From NCBI GenBank assembly GCA_963555835.3, contig CAUVWZ020000002.1:1426001-1490000 (forward strand): 64,000 bases of DNA, written 5' to 3'. Positions 54,406 through 63,323 of this stretch are shown piece by piece. The notes beneath the pieces are model-generated. The model searched no databases, was not told where the DNA came from, and saw only the letters and a program-made list of their open reading frames with translations. Made by a program: the position numbers and the translations under genes. Within the stretch, counting starts at the first letter, position 1. Each line of letters opens with the position of its first letter. Source of the stretch: JAPUME01 sp027294185. Its GTDB lineage: Bacteria; Acidobacteriota; Terriglobia; UBA7540; JAPUME01.

Positions 54406-56610
54406 ATGTTTAAACACAAGAACCTGATGATGATGAAGATGATGATGAAGATCTGCTGCGCGGCCGTGCTGGCGCTCGGCCTTGCCGCGTGCGGCGACAA
54501 AGAAACCGTAGCGCCGGTCATCACACCGGCAGCACCGGCGGCTGTCGCTCCTGAGCCTGATCCCTCTATCGAAGCGATGAAACTGTCCGACGCGAAAGAG
54601 GCGGCCATGACGGCCTCCACGGACGCTCGGACGGCGGCTGACGACGCCCAGGAGGCGGCGGACACGGTCGCTGACCTCACGGGCGATGAGTCCGCGCAGG
54701 CGATGGCGGCTCAGGAGGCCGCCGATGCGGCCGATGAGGCCGCAACTGCTGCCGAAGATGCCTCTGAGCGAGCGCAGGCGGCCACGATGTCCGCCGATGC
54801 GGAGGGCGAGCAGATGACCGCCGAGACTGAGCAGGGGAAAGCGGACGACCAACTTGAGATGGCGCAGGAATTGCAGAGTGAGTCGGAATTGGCGGCGGCT
54901 GCGGTTGGTCAGGCGCTCCAAGTGAGAGACATCGCCACTGCGCAGGAGATGGCGAAAGCGGCGGCGGCTGCAGCACTAGACCACTTCAACTCGGCGGACC
55001 AAAAGTCGAAGGACGCCAGAGCGAAGGCGGTCGAAGCACGGTCCGCTGCGTCCCGTGCCATGCGCGCGCGGACGGATTTCGACGACGCGGACAAGCAGGC
55101 TACGGCGGCCGAAACGGCTGCGACCGAGGCCGAAATGGCGCGGGCTGACGCGTGGACGGCTGTGGCCGCCGCGGATGCCGCATCCATGAGTGCGATGGAT
55201 GCGACCACCCTCGCAGACGCCCAGATGTATCAGGAGGACGCGGAAGACGCGAAGGACGCCGCGGAAGAGCAGGCTACGGGCGCGGGCATGAACTACATGG
55301 ACGCCATGGATGCGGCAGCAGCCGCGGAGACGGCCGCCGGCACGCACGTCCTCGGATTGTTCATGTCGGCGAATGCGTACGGCGAAACGGACGAAAACGA
55401 GGCGGCGGCAGAGGTGGCAAGTGTAGGGGCGGCTATCGCTGCAGCGGCAACGGCGGCAAATGGCGCCCAAGCCGGCGGAGCCACCGCTACTGCTGCGTGG
55501 GTTGCAGACATGCCAGATGAGGAAACAGCCGACGATGTTGACGAGCAGTGCCCGGCCTGCTGAAGATTACGTTCAATTCCTAAATATGTCACTGCTGATC
55601 CGATCATCTCCGACACAGTGGGCGATGCCGACGCCGATCCCGCGTCAAACCCAATGCCAAGCAGACCAACGTGGGTGGCGATTTCCCGCACATGTTCGAC
55701 ATTTCGAGTGAAGGCGCGCGTGTGCTGGTCTTCACCGACAAGGAGCAGGACACGCCAGAGGTTATGGAGGTAACGGCGGTGACCGTCACAAACGCTGAAG
55801 TCCTTGTGGGACAAATTACGTCTCTGGGTGAGTCCAGTGATGGTGGGACAAGCTTCCCGGGTACCTTCGACGATGAGACGCCGATATTCCCGCGATTGAG
55901 GGAACGTTCACGTGTACTGATGGCCCCTGCTCACTGGTTATACGGGCAGCGGGGACGATGTCATGGTCACGACCGCGACCGGCTACACGTTTTCCGGAAG
56001 CAGGGAAGGCGTTACGGCTGTGCAAGCTGATGCGAAGGAAGACTACCTCCTCTTCGGTGTCTGGTTGGATGAAAAGGCACTAATGGCGCCGATACCTTCG
56101 GGGCCATCGCAACGGGTGGACAGCCGTTCATCATGCGAGGCGACGGCGTGAAGCTCTCGAAGGTAAAGCGACGTATAGCGGTTCCGCAGTCGGGGCCCAT
56201 CATAAGACGGGTAGCGGGGTGTCGTCTTTCGATGGCGACGCCAATCTGACCGCCGACTTCGACTACTGATGAAGCCGGTGATCTTGGAACCATCGAGGGA
56301 ACGATCGATAACATCTCCGTGGCTGGCGGCGACCCCATGGAGGATAGTATCCATCTGGTAAAGACCCTTCTTTTCCGCTACACAAGCACCTTCAACGGTA
56401 ATGCCGTAATGGGCCAGCAAGAGGGGCCGGGTCTGATGGACCCACACCTTTAACGGCACCTGGAGCGGCGGTTTCTTCGGCAACGGCGAGAAGACAACCG
56501 ACCACCCCGGTTCCGTCGCCGGCACCTTCGGCGTTACCGACACTACGGGTACGGGTGATGACGCCGTCACCGAGAGCTATGTGGGCGCTTTCGGCGCGCA
56601 CCGGAAGTAG
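54406..56610 (+). pseudogene. Surface lipoprotein, Ala-rich coiled-coil plus TbpB-like barrel; probable Slam client, frameshifted
   Basis: The first frame (385 codons) starts with a Met-rich n-region and lipobox LGLAAC (Cys29), then about 260 residues of Ala/Asp/Glu-rich helical repeats (AADDAQEAADTVADLTGDES, AAQEAADAADEAATAAEDAS). After the stop at 55563 the text continues in other frames: GDFPHMFDISSEGARVLVFT, then TDGPC, YTFSGSREGVTAVQADAKED, YLLFGVWLDE, FNGTWSGGFFGNG, HPGSVAGTFGVTD and VGAFGAHRK. That is the C-terminal beta-barrel-like domain of transferrin-binding-protein-like, Slam-dependent lipoproteins. At least four frame changes break it. The full protein would have about 730 residues. 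Confidence 0.65.
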
Positions 56611-56630
56611 TAGCTAAACGGGAAGACTGG

Positions 56631-56660
56631 GAGGGCGGCCCTCTGGCCGCCCTCTTTTTT
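56631..56660 (+). terminator. Rho-independent terminator
   Basis: A perfect 10-bp stem (GAGGGCGGCC / GGCCGCCCTC) with a CTCT loop is followed by TTTTTT, 20 bp after the lipoprotein stop. Confidence 0.93.
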
Positions 56661-56873
56661 GTGCGGCGTGAGGAAAGACCTGCAACCCGCTCCCGGCGTT
56701 CCCGAGTCGTGTTGAGAAAACTGCACCCCCCGACCCCTCGCTGGTCTGGCCTTGTACCCTTCAAAATGCATTGTCTCCTCGACTTCCGTTTCCGGAAGGA
56801 ATGTCGCAGCCACGAGGTCAAAGGTGACACACCCCATAGCGCGGTACGCCGATGAGTTCATGGTGAACCTTCG

Positions 56874-58268
56874 ATGATGGCCATCAGCCCTCTCCTCCGC
56901 GTCCTGGCGGCCGCCGCCGTCCTTTTCCTCTCCACCCCTGCGTGGAGCGCCGGGCAAGCGCCGCCATCTCCGGGGACCTCCAGCCAGTCTGCCGAAACAG
57001 GCATCGCCGAGGCCCGGACGTTGATGCGGACGGACCGGTTCGACGAGGCCCTGGCCGTGCTGCGGCCGCTGGCCCGGGGCCGGACGCTCCAGGCGGACGT
57101 GGTTTTCCTCATCGGCCTGGCGGCGATCGGGGCATCGCAAGAGCCGAATGTTTCGAAGGCGAAGCGGGATGCGCTGCTGGACGAGGCCATCGCCTCCTTC
57201 CACAGCATGCTGGTCGAGCGCCCCGGGCTGCTTCGCGTCCGCCTGGAGCTGGCGCGGTCGTTCTTCCTCAAGGGCGCGGACAGCCTGGCGCGCCGTTCTT
57301 TCGAGCAGGTCCTGGCGAGCAAGCCGCCGCCGGAGGTCGCCGCCAATGTCGAGCGCTTCTTGTCGGAGATCTGGGCGCGCCGGGCGCGCCGGCGCTGGAA
57401 CATGTATCTCGGCGCTTCGCTGGCGCCGGACACCAACATCGGCTTCACCTCGGACGAGGAGATCATCTATATCCAGGGCCTGCCGTTCCGCCGCGACGTG
57501 GACGATCTGACGACATCGGGCGTGGGCGTCTCGGTGTGGACGGGCGGGGAATATCAGCATCGGCTGGATGACCGGCTGCGGCTGCGCATGGGTGGCGGCT
57601 TCTCGCGGCGGGACTATGCGGGGGGAGAGTTCGATCAGATGTTCGTGTCGGGCCATGCCGGGCCGCGCTGGCTGGCGGGCGAGAACACCGAGGTGAGCCT
57701 GCTGGCCAATGCCCGGCGCCGCTGGAGCGGCAGAGGACTCGATCATCTTGATCTCGGCGTACGCACCGAAGCCAGACACAGGTTCACCCCGCTGGTGACG
57801 GCGAACGCCCGGGCGTCCTGGCACGACCGCCGGTACCGGACACTGAAGTTCCTGGACGGGCCGGTCATGGATTTCGCGCTGGGCGGGGCCCGGATGATAA
57901 CCCCGACCGTGCGGGCCGATGCGGCGGTAGGATACGGACGGGAGAGTCCTGAAACGGAGAGATGGCGCCATACCCGCCGCTGGGTGCACACCGGGGTCAC
58001 GGTCGCCCTGCCGTGGGGCTTCACCGTGGGCGCCAGCGGCCAGCTGCGCTGGGTGGCCTACCAGGGCAACTGGTTCCCGCACACGGCGGCCGGCGTCTCG
58101 CGCGCGGACCGCACCCGCAGCCTGCGCGCCTCGATCTACAACCGCGCTTTCACGATACGAGGCTTCAGCCCGCAACTCGTGCTGGTCAACGAGGTGCGGA
58201 CCACCAACGCGCAGCTCTACGACTACAAGCGCACCGGCGTCGAGCTGCGCTTCGTGCGCCAGTTCTAG
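56874..58268 (+). CDS. Slam-like surface lipoprotein assembly modifier (TPR + DUF560 barrel)
   Basis: 464 residues. Signal peptide (VLAAAAVLFLSTPAWSAGQ). Residues about 45-150 are TPR-like (EARTLMRTDRFDEALAVLRP, RLELARSFFLKGADSLARRS then FEQVLASKPPPEVAANVERF). From about 165 the DUF560 14-strand barrel begins with RRWNMYLGASLAPDTNIGFT, and it ends in the strand TGVELRFVRQF. Slam proteins sit in the outer membrane and move lipoproteins such as TbpB and HpuA to the cell surface. The gene lies 264 bp downstream of a TbpB-like lipoprotein gene, the usual Slam-client pairing. Confidence 0.85.
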   Translation: MMAISPLLRVLAAAAVLFLSTPAWSAGQAPPSPGTSSQSAETGIAEARTLMRTDRFDEALAVLRPLARGRTLQADVVFLIGLAAIGASQEPNVSKAKRDALLDEAIASFHSMLVERPGLLRVRLELARSFFLKGADSLARRSFEQVLASKPPPEVAANVERFLSEIWARRARRRWNMYLGASLAPDTNIGFTSDEEIIYIQGLPFRRDVDDLTTSGVGVSVWTGGEYQHRLDDRLRLRMGGGFSRRDYAGGEFDQMFVSGHAGPRWLAGENTEVSLLANARRRWSGRGLDHLDLGVRTEARHRFTPLVTANARASWHDRRYRTLKFLDGPVMDFALGGARMITPTVRADAAVGYGRESPETERWRHTRRWVHTGVTVALPWGFTVGASGQLRWVAYQGNWFPHTAAGVSRADRTRSLRASIYNRAFTIRGFSPQLVLVNEVRTTNAQLYDYKRTGVELRFVRQF

Positions 58269-58298
58269 TCTCCATGCCGTAGGCGCCGCGCCCACGCC

Positions 58299-58527
58299 GG
58301 CCCTTGACCCAGCGCGCCCCGAAGAAGCTCTCGACGACCCCAAACAATCGGCGCTGGACTTCGCAGGCCAACAGCATGCCCACGCCTAGGCCGGCTCGCG
58401 GTCGATGGACGACCGGGGCCCGATCGACGCCCGCGCGAGGTCCAACGTCTCCATCACATCGGTCGCTTGCATCGTCGGCCGCATCGTCCAGGCCAGGATG
58501 TAGCGCGAGTAGTCGTCGAGCACCGTC
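58299..58527 (-). mobile_element. IS3-family fragment, duplicate of 50661-50892
   Basis: About 229 bp almost identical to the 3' part of the minus-strand IS near 50.7 kb (a handful of substitutions), including the fused, catalytically incomplete orfB end. It stops at GAGCACCGTCGATC, where the longer copy continues. Confidence 0.85.
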
Positions 58528-58659
58528 GATCAAGAGCCGTGTCGTGGCGCGTGCGCGGAGACGCGGTCAGGGCCGTCAGCCCCGCGTAGCGGGGGCGGAG
58601 CAACGCGACGCGCCTTGACGGCGTCGAGCACACGGTCAGGATGTAGGGACCGACGGTGT

Positions 58660-58972
58660 CCTGCGTGGCCACAACATCTGGGTCTCGACATAGGTTCAGA
58701 GATCCGCGCTTCCTGGCGGGCGCGAACAGTCGTGGCGGCGTCGACGACTTTGGCGGCTCGTGCCTGGTGCGCGGCGTCGGAACGCGGCGCGTGACGTGCG
58801 TGCGCATGGCGTCAAGGCTCTTGCTCGCCCGCGCGCTGAGGGTTCCGGCCGTCTTGAGGGTGTTCTGTGGCATGGGGAAGTTTTGGGCGGTGACATTATC
58901 GCTCGCCTTCGCCTCGTCCACCCCGAACTGCCGGTAGAGCTGCCGCCAGGAGAGTCGTACAATATGCCCCAA
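58660..58972 (-). pseudogene. repA: Third RepA_C fragment
   Basis: GHIVRLSWRQLYRQFGVDEA then KASDNVTAQNF matches RLTWKHLYRQFGAHPAKASD of the repA at 46 kb. The following codons are frameshifted or foreign. It represents the winged-helix end of an initiator from a related plasmid. Confidence 0.7.
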
Positions 58973-59094
58973 TCTTCCTTCAATTCATCTTGATGTAATT
59001 CCGCCCACGCTTCGACCAGCTAGCGGCAATAGTACGCCTTTGGACTACATCGCCCGTTTCAACAAAGAGATAGCACGGTAGTTCTTTCTTCATC

Positions 59095-60076
59095 TCACCA
59101 CTTGAATGAAACCTGCCCCTTCGCGATCTTGGAGCCGATCTTGGTCGGTGTCTCGAATCCCCGTTTTTGATCCAGAATCTCTGCGATGGTGAGTAGTTGG
59201 ATTTTCGGGTAGGTCTGGTCGGCGTATCGGTAGTAGCCAGCAGTCGCAGCTTCCCGCTGCATGGACGTACTCGGCTCCCTTAGAGAGATGAAGCCAGCCA
59301 TGACGGACGCTTCACGCTCCAGGACACCGCGAAGGTCGCGGATATCAGTTGGCCGGATGGTCCCACCCTTCACCGAAAGGACCATTGACTCTTGCTCTCG
59401 TGCGGTCTCGAAGAAAATGTGGCCGTCAATGCCTTTGTCGGCTACCTTCTTCTGGCTTGGGAATCCCCCTGCTCGCTCTATCGCCCAATGCTGGAACTGG
59501 AACGGGTCGCGCTTGAACAGGTCAACGGCCTGCTCCGTGCTTACTGGTACGCCGTTTATCTCGAAGTCATGATCTTCTGTGAGGTTGTGCCGCTCTTTCA
59601 GGACGTCCCGCACCAGCTTGATAGCTAGGATTGCTATGTCGCAGCCGATCCAGTTTCGGTTACTCGGTTCAGCTGCGTAGATGGTAGTCCCACAACCGCA
59701 AAATGGGTCAAAGACCACATCCCCTGGGTTGCTGCTCGCGTTGATTATGCGCCCCAGTAGATCGCGGGGCTTCTGCGTGGGATAGCCGAGCCTGTCTGGT
59801 GAGAGATTGTGGATGGGCTTGATATCCGTCCAAACGTCTTGCAACGGTACTCCCTTGGACTCACTTTCATATTGCTTAAGGCGTGGCATCCCTTCTTTCT
59901 TTTTCGGCCAATGAATCTTCCCCTCGCGGTCGAGACGTTCTAGCTCGTCATGTTTGTGCGCCCAATGCCTACCCTTTGCCGTTACATCAATGCCGCGCCA
60001 CGGCTTGCCCGTTTCTCCCTCACGTGTGATCCCGGCTCCCGTCAGGTCTCCGCGATTGTAACGGCCCACCCTGTCT
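59095..60076 (-). pseudogene. DNA N4/N6-methyltransferase fused to an Mrr-like domain, N-terminus cut by an IS
   Basis: About 327 codons, open up to the IS terminus at 60077. GRYNRGDLTGAG, KPWRGIDVTAKGRHWAHK, LQDVWTDIKPIHNLSPDRLG, YPTQKPRDLLGRIINASSNP and DVVFDPFCGCGTTIYAAEPS (AdoMet motif I) are the second half of a beta-class N6_N4_Mtase. The DPPY catalytic motif should lie in the lost N-terminal part. The C-terminal region DKGIDGHIFFETAREQESMV then LSVKGG has the D...xVK pattern of a restriction endonuclease-like (Mrr_cat/PD-D/ExK) domain. A once complete solitary RM-like enzyme. Confidence 0.8.
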
Positions 60077-60152
60077 TGACCTGCCCCCCTTAAATCGGTC
60101 CAGTTGATAAGTTAGAGGTTAGGGTACGGACTGGACATGGAAGGGGGGAGGA

Positions 60153-60431
60153 ATGCCGAAGAAGCGATATCCAGCCGAACAGATCATCCGACATCTACGA
60201 GAGGCGGAAGTGGAGCTGGCCAAGGGCCAGACAACGGGAGGGGTCTGTCGGAAGTTGGGAATTACGGAGCAGACCTATTACCGATGGCGGAAGGAGTACG
60301 GGAGCTTACGAGTGGATCAGGTGAGGCGACTAAAGGAACTGGAACGGGAGAATGGCCGACTGAAGAAGTTGGTAGCGGATCAGGCGTTGGACCTTGCGAT
60401 TCTGAAGGAGGCATCCTCGGGAAACTTCTGA
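60153..60431 (+). CDS. IS3-family transposase OrfA
   Basis: 92 residues: PAEQIIRHLREAEVELAKGQ, EQTYYRWRKEYGSLRVDQVR and a zipper LKELERENGRLKKLVADQAL. The second half is identical to the OrfA at 10642, the first half is not. Confidence 0.9.
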   Translation: MPKKRYPAEQIIRHLREAEVELAKGQTTGGVCRKLGITEQTYYRWRKEYGSLRVDQVRRLKELERENGRLKKLVADQALDLAILKEASSGNF

Positions 60432-61324
60432 GCCCGTCCCGACGGCAGCAGGCCGTGAGGCATGTCGGCCAGGTTCTTAGGGTGTCTGAGCGGCGGGCGT
60501 GTCGGGTAGTAGGACAGAATCGATCCACGCAACGGCATCGAACCTTGGCGCCACAGGATGAACCGAGCTTGGTAACTCGGACGCTGCAGTTAGCCGGCGA
60601 GTACGGCCGTTATGGCTATCGGCGGATCACGGCGCTGTTGCGCCGGGAGGGGTGGCGGGTGAACCACAAGCGGGTAGAGAGAATCTGGCGGCAGGAGGGA
60701 CTGAAAGTGCCGAAGAAACAGCCCCGCAGAGGCCGGCTGTGGTTGAACGATGGGTCGTGCCTTCGGTTAAGACCGTGCTGGCAGGATCATGTCTGGGCGT
60801 ACGATTTTGTGGCAGATCGAACCCACGATGGTCGTCCACTGAAGATCTTGACGGTGGTGGATGAATACACGCGAGAGTGTTTGGCGATCGACGTAGAACG
60901 GCGAGCCGATTCGATGAGTGTTTTGGAACGGATAGCAGCCTTGTTTGTGGAGCGAGGAGTTCCCGATTACCTTCGCTCGGATAATGGGTCCGAGTTCACC
61001 GCTCGGTTGGTACGGGACTGGCTGGAACGGGTCGGGGTAAAAACCCTGTTCATCGAACCTGCGAGCCCCTGGGAAAACGGGTATGTGGAATCGTTTAACG
61101 GGAAGTTTCGAGACGAGTTTCTGAATGGAGAGATCTTTTACACCTTGCGGGAAGCGAAGGTGTTGATTGAGGGATGGCGACGGGAGTATAACAAAGTTCG
61201 CCCGCACAGCACGTTGGGCTACTGGCCGCCAGCCCCGGAAGTGATCCTGCCGTTACCGCCGGGTTCCGCTCCGCTCCACCCGGCTGCAACGGCGTATGGA
61301 CTAACATGGAAGGTGGACCAATAA
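60428..61324 (+). CDS. IS3-family transposase OrfB (DDE integrase core)
   Basis: The frame after the orfA overlap ends at 61324: GRYGYRRITALLRREGWRVN, VWAYDFVADRTHDGR (Asp), YLRSDNGSEFTA (Asp), NGYVESFNGKFRDEFL (Glu). The -1 frame is already open from 60137, consistent with frameshift expression. Full length. Confidence 0.9.
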   Translation: MSPSRRQQAVRHVGQVLRVSERRACRVVGQNRSTQRHRTLAPQDEPSLVTRTLQLAGEYGRYGYRRITALLRREGWRVNHKRVERIWRQEGLKVPKKQPRRGRLWLNDGSCLRLRPCWQDHVWAYDFVADRTHDGRPLKILTVVDEYTRECLAIDVERRADSMSVLERIAALFVERGVPDYLRSDNGSEFTARLVRDWLERVGVKTLFIEPASPWENGYVESFNGKFRDEFLNGEIFYTLREAKVLIEGWRREYNKVRPHSTLGYWPPAPEVILPLPPGSAPLHPAATAYGLTWKVDQ

Positions 61325-61447
61325 CCGGGGGCAGGTCAGCGACGTGAAGCATTTTCTGTCTGCTCAATATCTCAGGGGCAGCCAGGGGTCATGCTGGCCT
61401 GATAAGATAATAGAGGCAACAAAGTTAGAAGCTCAGGGAAGGGTGCC

Positions 61448-61640
61448 ATGCGACCTATTGGAGTCGACTTGTGTGCCGGAGCCGGAGGCCTCAGTCTGGG
61501 TTTCAAGTCCGCCGGTTTCGATATAGTGGCTGCGGTCGATATCGATCCGATCCACTGCGCCACGCATGAGTTCAATTTTCCCTATTGCGCGACGATCTGC
61601 CGCAGTGTTCTCGACATCTGCGGCGCGGAGATCCGTCCTG
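61448..61640 (+). pseudogene. C5-cytosine DNA methyltransferase, N-terminal stub
   Basis: MRPIGVDLCAGAGGLSLGFK, SAGFDIVAAVDIDPIHCATH and EFNFPYCATICRSVLDI correspond to motif I (DLCAGAGGLSLG) and motif II of Dcm-type methylases. The PCQ loop and everything later is missing; the frame becomes unrelated after about 61640. A second frame just behind (FNPLPLPKQGEILAVATGLL, to 61766) looks like part of another protein. Confidence 0.75.
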
Positions 61641-61904
61641 GAGCAAGCCCTCGACCCGATCTTCAATGGTTTCAATCCGCTCCCCTTGCCGAAGCAAGGG
61701 GAGATCCTAGCTGTTGCAACCGGCTTATTGTCAGCAGTTTATACAGGCAGATGCGCGATTCAATGAAATAGTGATCAATCAGCTCTCTTTTGATTTTCAA
61801 AGAACTTGGCAACCCGTTGCTATGCAGATGTTTTCGAGCCGCGCGAAAGCACTGGAGAAACTCCGTTACTCTACCTTCGCGGAAGCTACAATATGAGAGG
61901 TGCG

Positions 61905-62113
61905 CTTAGGTCCAACGGTTCCATGACCCCGTATTTGCCGCCGATGATCTCCGCCAAGGTGTAGCCGCGACCGACCCCATGGAGGAAGCGGAAGGCATCG
62001 CGGATGTTGCTCTTGCCGCTTGCGTTGGCACCGATGATCACTGTGAACGGGCCGAGGCGGAGCGTCTCGTCAGTGAAGTTCTTAAAATCGATGAGTCGAA
62101 GCGAAGTGATCAC
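61905..62113 (-). pseudogene. AAA-type ATPase, N-terminal stub
   Basis: MITSLRLIDFKNFTDETLRL, GPFTVIIGANASGKSNIRDA and FRFLHGVGRGYTLAEIIGGK: the first strand and Walker A (GANASGKSN) of a RecF/OLD-like SMC-type ATPase found in many defence genes. The remaining 80 percent is gone after about 61905. Confidence 0.75.
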
Positions 62114-62158
62114 GGAGTTTTCCTCAGACTACTACTACCCACCGATCCTCTCATCCAT

Positions 62159-62278
62159 TCACGCTATGTCTTGCCGTATGTCCTGCCGCAGCCCACGGAT
62201 GCTGGTCAGGATCAGCTCGGCCAAGGTCGCCCCTATTGCCAGGACTGCAACCAAGACGCTGATTAGCTCAACGCTCAT
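62159..62278 (-). CDS. Small membrane protein (39 aa, probably shortened)
   Basis: MSVELISVLVAVLAIGATLA then ELILTSIRGLRQDIRQDIA and stop. This is the transmembrane start of a recurrent small protein that normally continues as a coiled coil of 60-100 residues (often written RQEMRRDIAEVRGE...). The TGA at 62159 truncates it. Too short for large-scale gene finders. It sits 45 bp upstream of the ATPase stub on the same strand. Confidence 0.5.
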   Translation of the reverse strand: MSVELISVLVAVLAIGATLAELILTSIRGLRQDIRQDIA

Positions 62279-62589
62279 GCTTTTCTACCAATCCGTTCTG
62301 CCCATTCTCTCACGCCTCCGAGACAAAAACCACAGTAAGGGGGCGAACGGATCAGCCGGGTGATCTACAATCCCATGGCGTTTCACGCGGATCGAGCCGC
62401 TGTTGCGGAATAACCCCCGCATTCCCTTGCCGGCAATTCCCTTCTCTCTCCTCCTCCTCATGAACGAAAACGCCGTTACTTTCGCGGAACCCGAAAGCTC
62501 TTTGGATGGCATTGTCCAGTTCACACATCACAAGCTGAGATAGCCCCAACAGATGGATCGCTAGCCCGCGCCTGAATGCTCGATCTCGG

Positions 62590-62730
62590 TTTCATGGATC
62601 TCACTGAAGGTTTCGTGAATCAACGCCTCCAAGGCTAGCTGCAATTCGCGGTTCGACGAACTGCAGATAGCGGTATTCGCAGGCGTCGTAGGGCGCACAT
62701 CGTTCTTCCGGTGCGACAACCAAGCCCCGC
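62590..62730 (-). pseudogene. Relic of the secreted HNH-type nuclease family (N-terminal piece)
   Basis: QWRGLVVAPEERCAPYDACE then YRYLQFVEPRIAASLGG aligns with WRGIVVAPEHRCSPYAADDY of the copy at 10064. After a frame change ETFSEIHETEIEH recalls the D-I-x-HIVA region. The nuclease core is not intact. Confidence 0.65.
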
Positions 62731-62758
62731 CATTGCTCAGCGGCACGGAGAAAAGGAA

Positions 62759-62788
62759 AACCCCGATCGCTGGAGCGGTCGGGGTTTT
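62759..62788. terminator. Bidirectional intrinsic terminator
   Basis: Stem AACCCCGATCGCT / CGGTCGGGGTT (one G-T or mismatch) around a GGAG loop, with A-rich sequence on the left (GGAAAA) and TTTTGTT on the right, so it can work for both strands. Confidence 0.8.
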
Positions 62789-62877
62789 GTTCATGGCGGC
62801 CCTGGTCAAAGGGCACCGCTACAGCCAGCTCGGAGTGCCACGACAGATGGCCGTTCTTCACACCCGCGAGGGGTGCG

Positions 62878-63318
62878 ATGGCCCAGGAAGTGGTGTTACG
62901 GCAGTTGTCTTGCCGCTGGCCGGGTTGCGGGTTGGTGTTTTACATCTGCAGTTCCTGCTACCGGGGGCATCGCTACTGCGGGGACAGGTGCCGAAAGAAA
63001 GCAAGGCGGGAACAGCGGCGGCGGGCCAACCAGCGACACCAGCAAAGCCGGGAGGGACGGCTCGATCACCGCGACCGCCAGCTAGCCTACCGGGAACGCT
63101 GCCGCCTCCGGCGCGTGACGGATCATACTTCCGCCGGCAAGGGCCGATCGGTCAAGATCGTGGAGCCATCGAGGGAAACGGGAAGGACCACGCCGTTGGC
63201 GGAGGAATTGCAAGATCGGCCCCGGTTTGAGTGGCTCCCAAGCGCCATCCGGCCGGTTTGCATGCTGTGCGGGCGTGGTGGGCGCGTCGGAGTGAAGAGA
63301 ATCGGCCCGGAGAGGTAG
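62878..63318 (+). CDS. Cys-rich, Arg-rich hypothetical protein of integrative elements
   Basis: 146 residues. CRWPGCGLVFYICSSCYRGH and RYCGDRCRKKARREQRRR form a zinc-ribbon-like cluster (CxxxC...CxxC...CxxxC), followed by a basic helix (QQSREGRLDHRDRQLAYRER). A second Cys pair, VCMLCGRGGRV, lies near the C-terminus. This family is repeatedly annotated beside transposons and plasmids, probably as a nucleic-acid-binding protein. ATG 62878 follows GCGAGGGGTGCG. Confidence 0.6.
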   Translation: MAQEVVLRQLSCRWPGCGLVFYICSSCYRGHRYCGDRCRKKARREQRRRANQRHQQSREGRLDHRDRQLAYRERCRLRRVTDHTSAGKGRSVKIVEPSRETGRTTPLAEELQDRPRFEWLPSAIRPVCMLCGRGGRVGVKRIGPER

Positions 63319-63323
63319 CGATC

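Larger units (their letters stand above)
60077..61338 (+). mobile_element. Intact IS3-family element, about 1,262 bp
   Basis: Left end TGACCTGCCCCCCTTAAATC; complement of the right end TGACCTGCCCCCGG. It contains orfA and orfB. Its core is shared with the mosaic element at 10.7-11.8 kb. It cuts the methyltransferase at 59095. No clear target duplication. Confidence 0.92.

Noticed and set aside
54406..55563. Reading the Ala-rich protein as a complete 385-residue lipoprotein
   Set aside because: Conserved TbpB-like text continues in other frames up to a stop followed by a terminator at 56631, so the stop at 55563 is better explained by a frameshift.
62759..62809. Signal-peptide-like minus-strand start MTRAAMNKTPTAPAIGVFLF
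   Set aside because: The codons fall on the bidirectional terminator hairpin and are out of frame with the nuclease relic; a coincidence is more likely than a real start.
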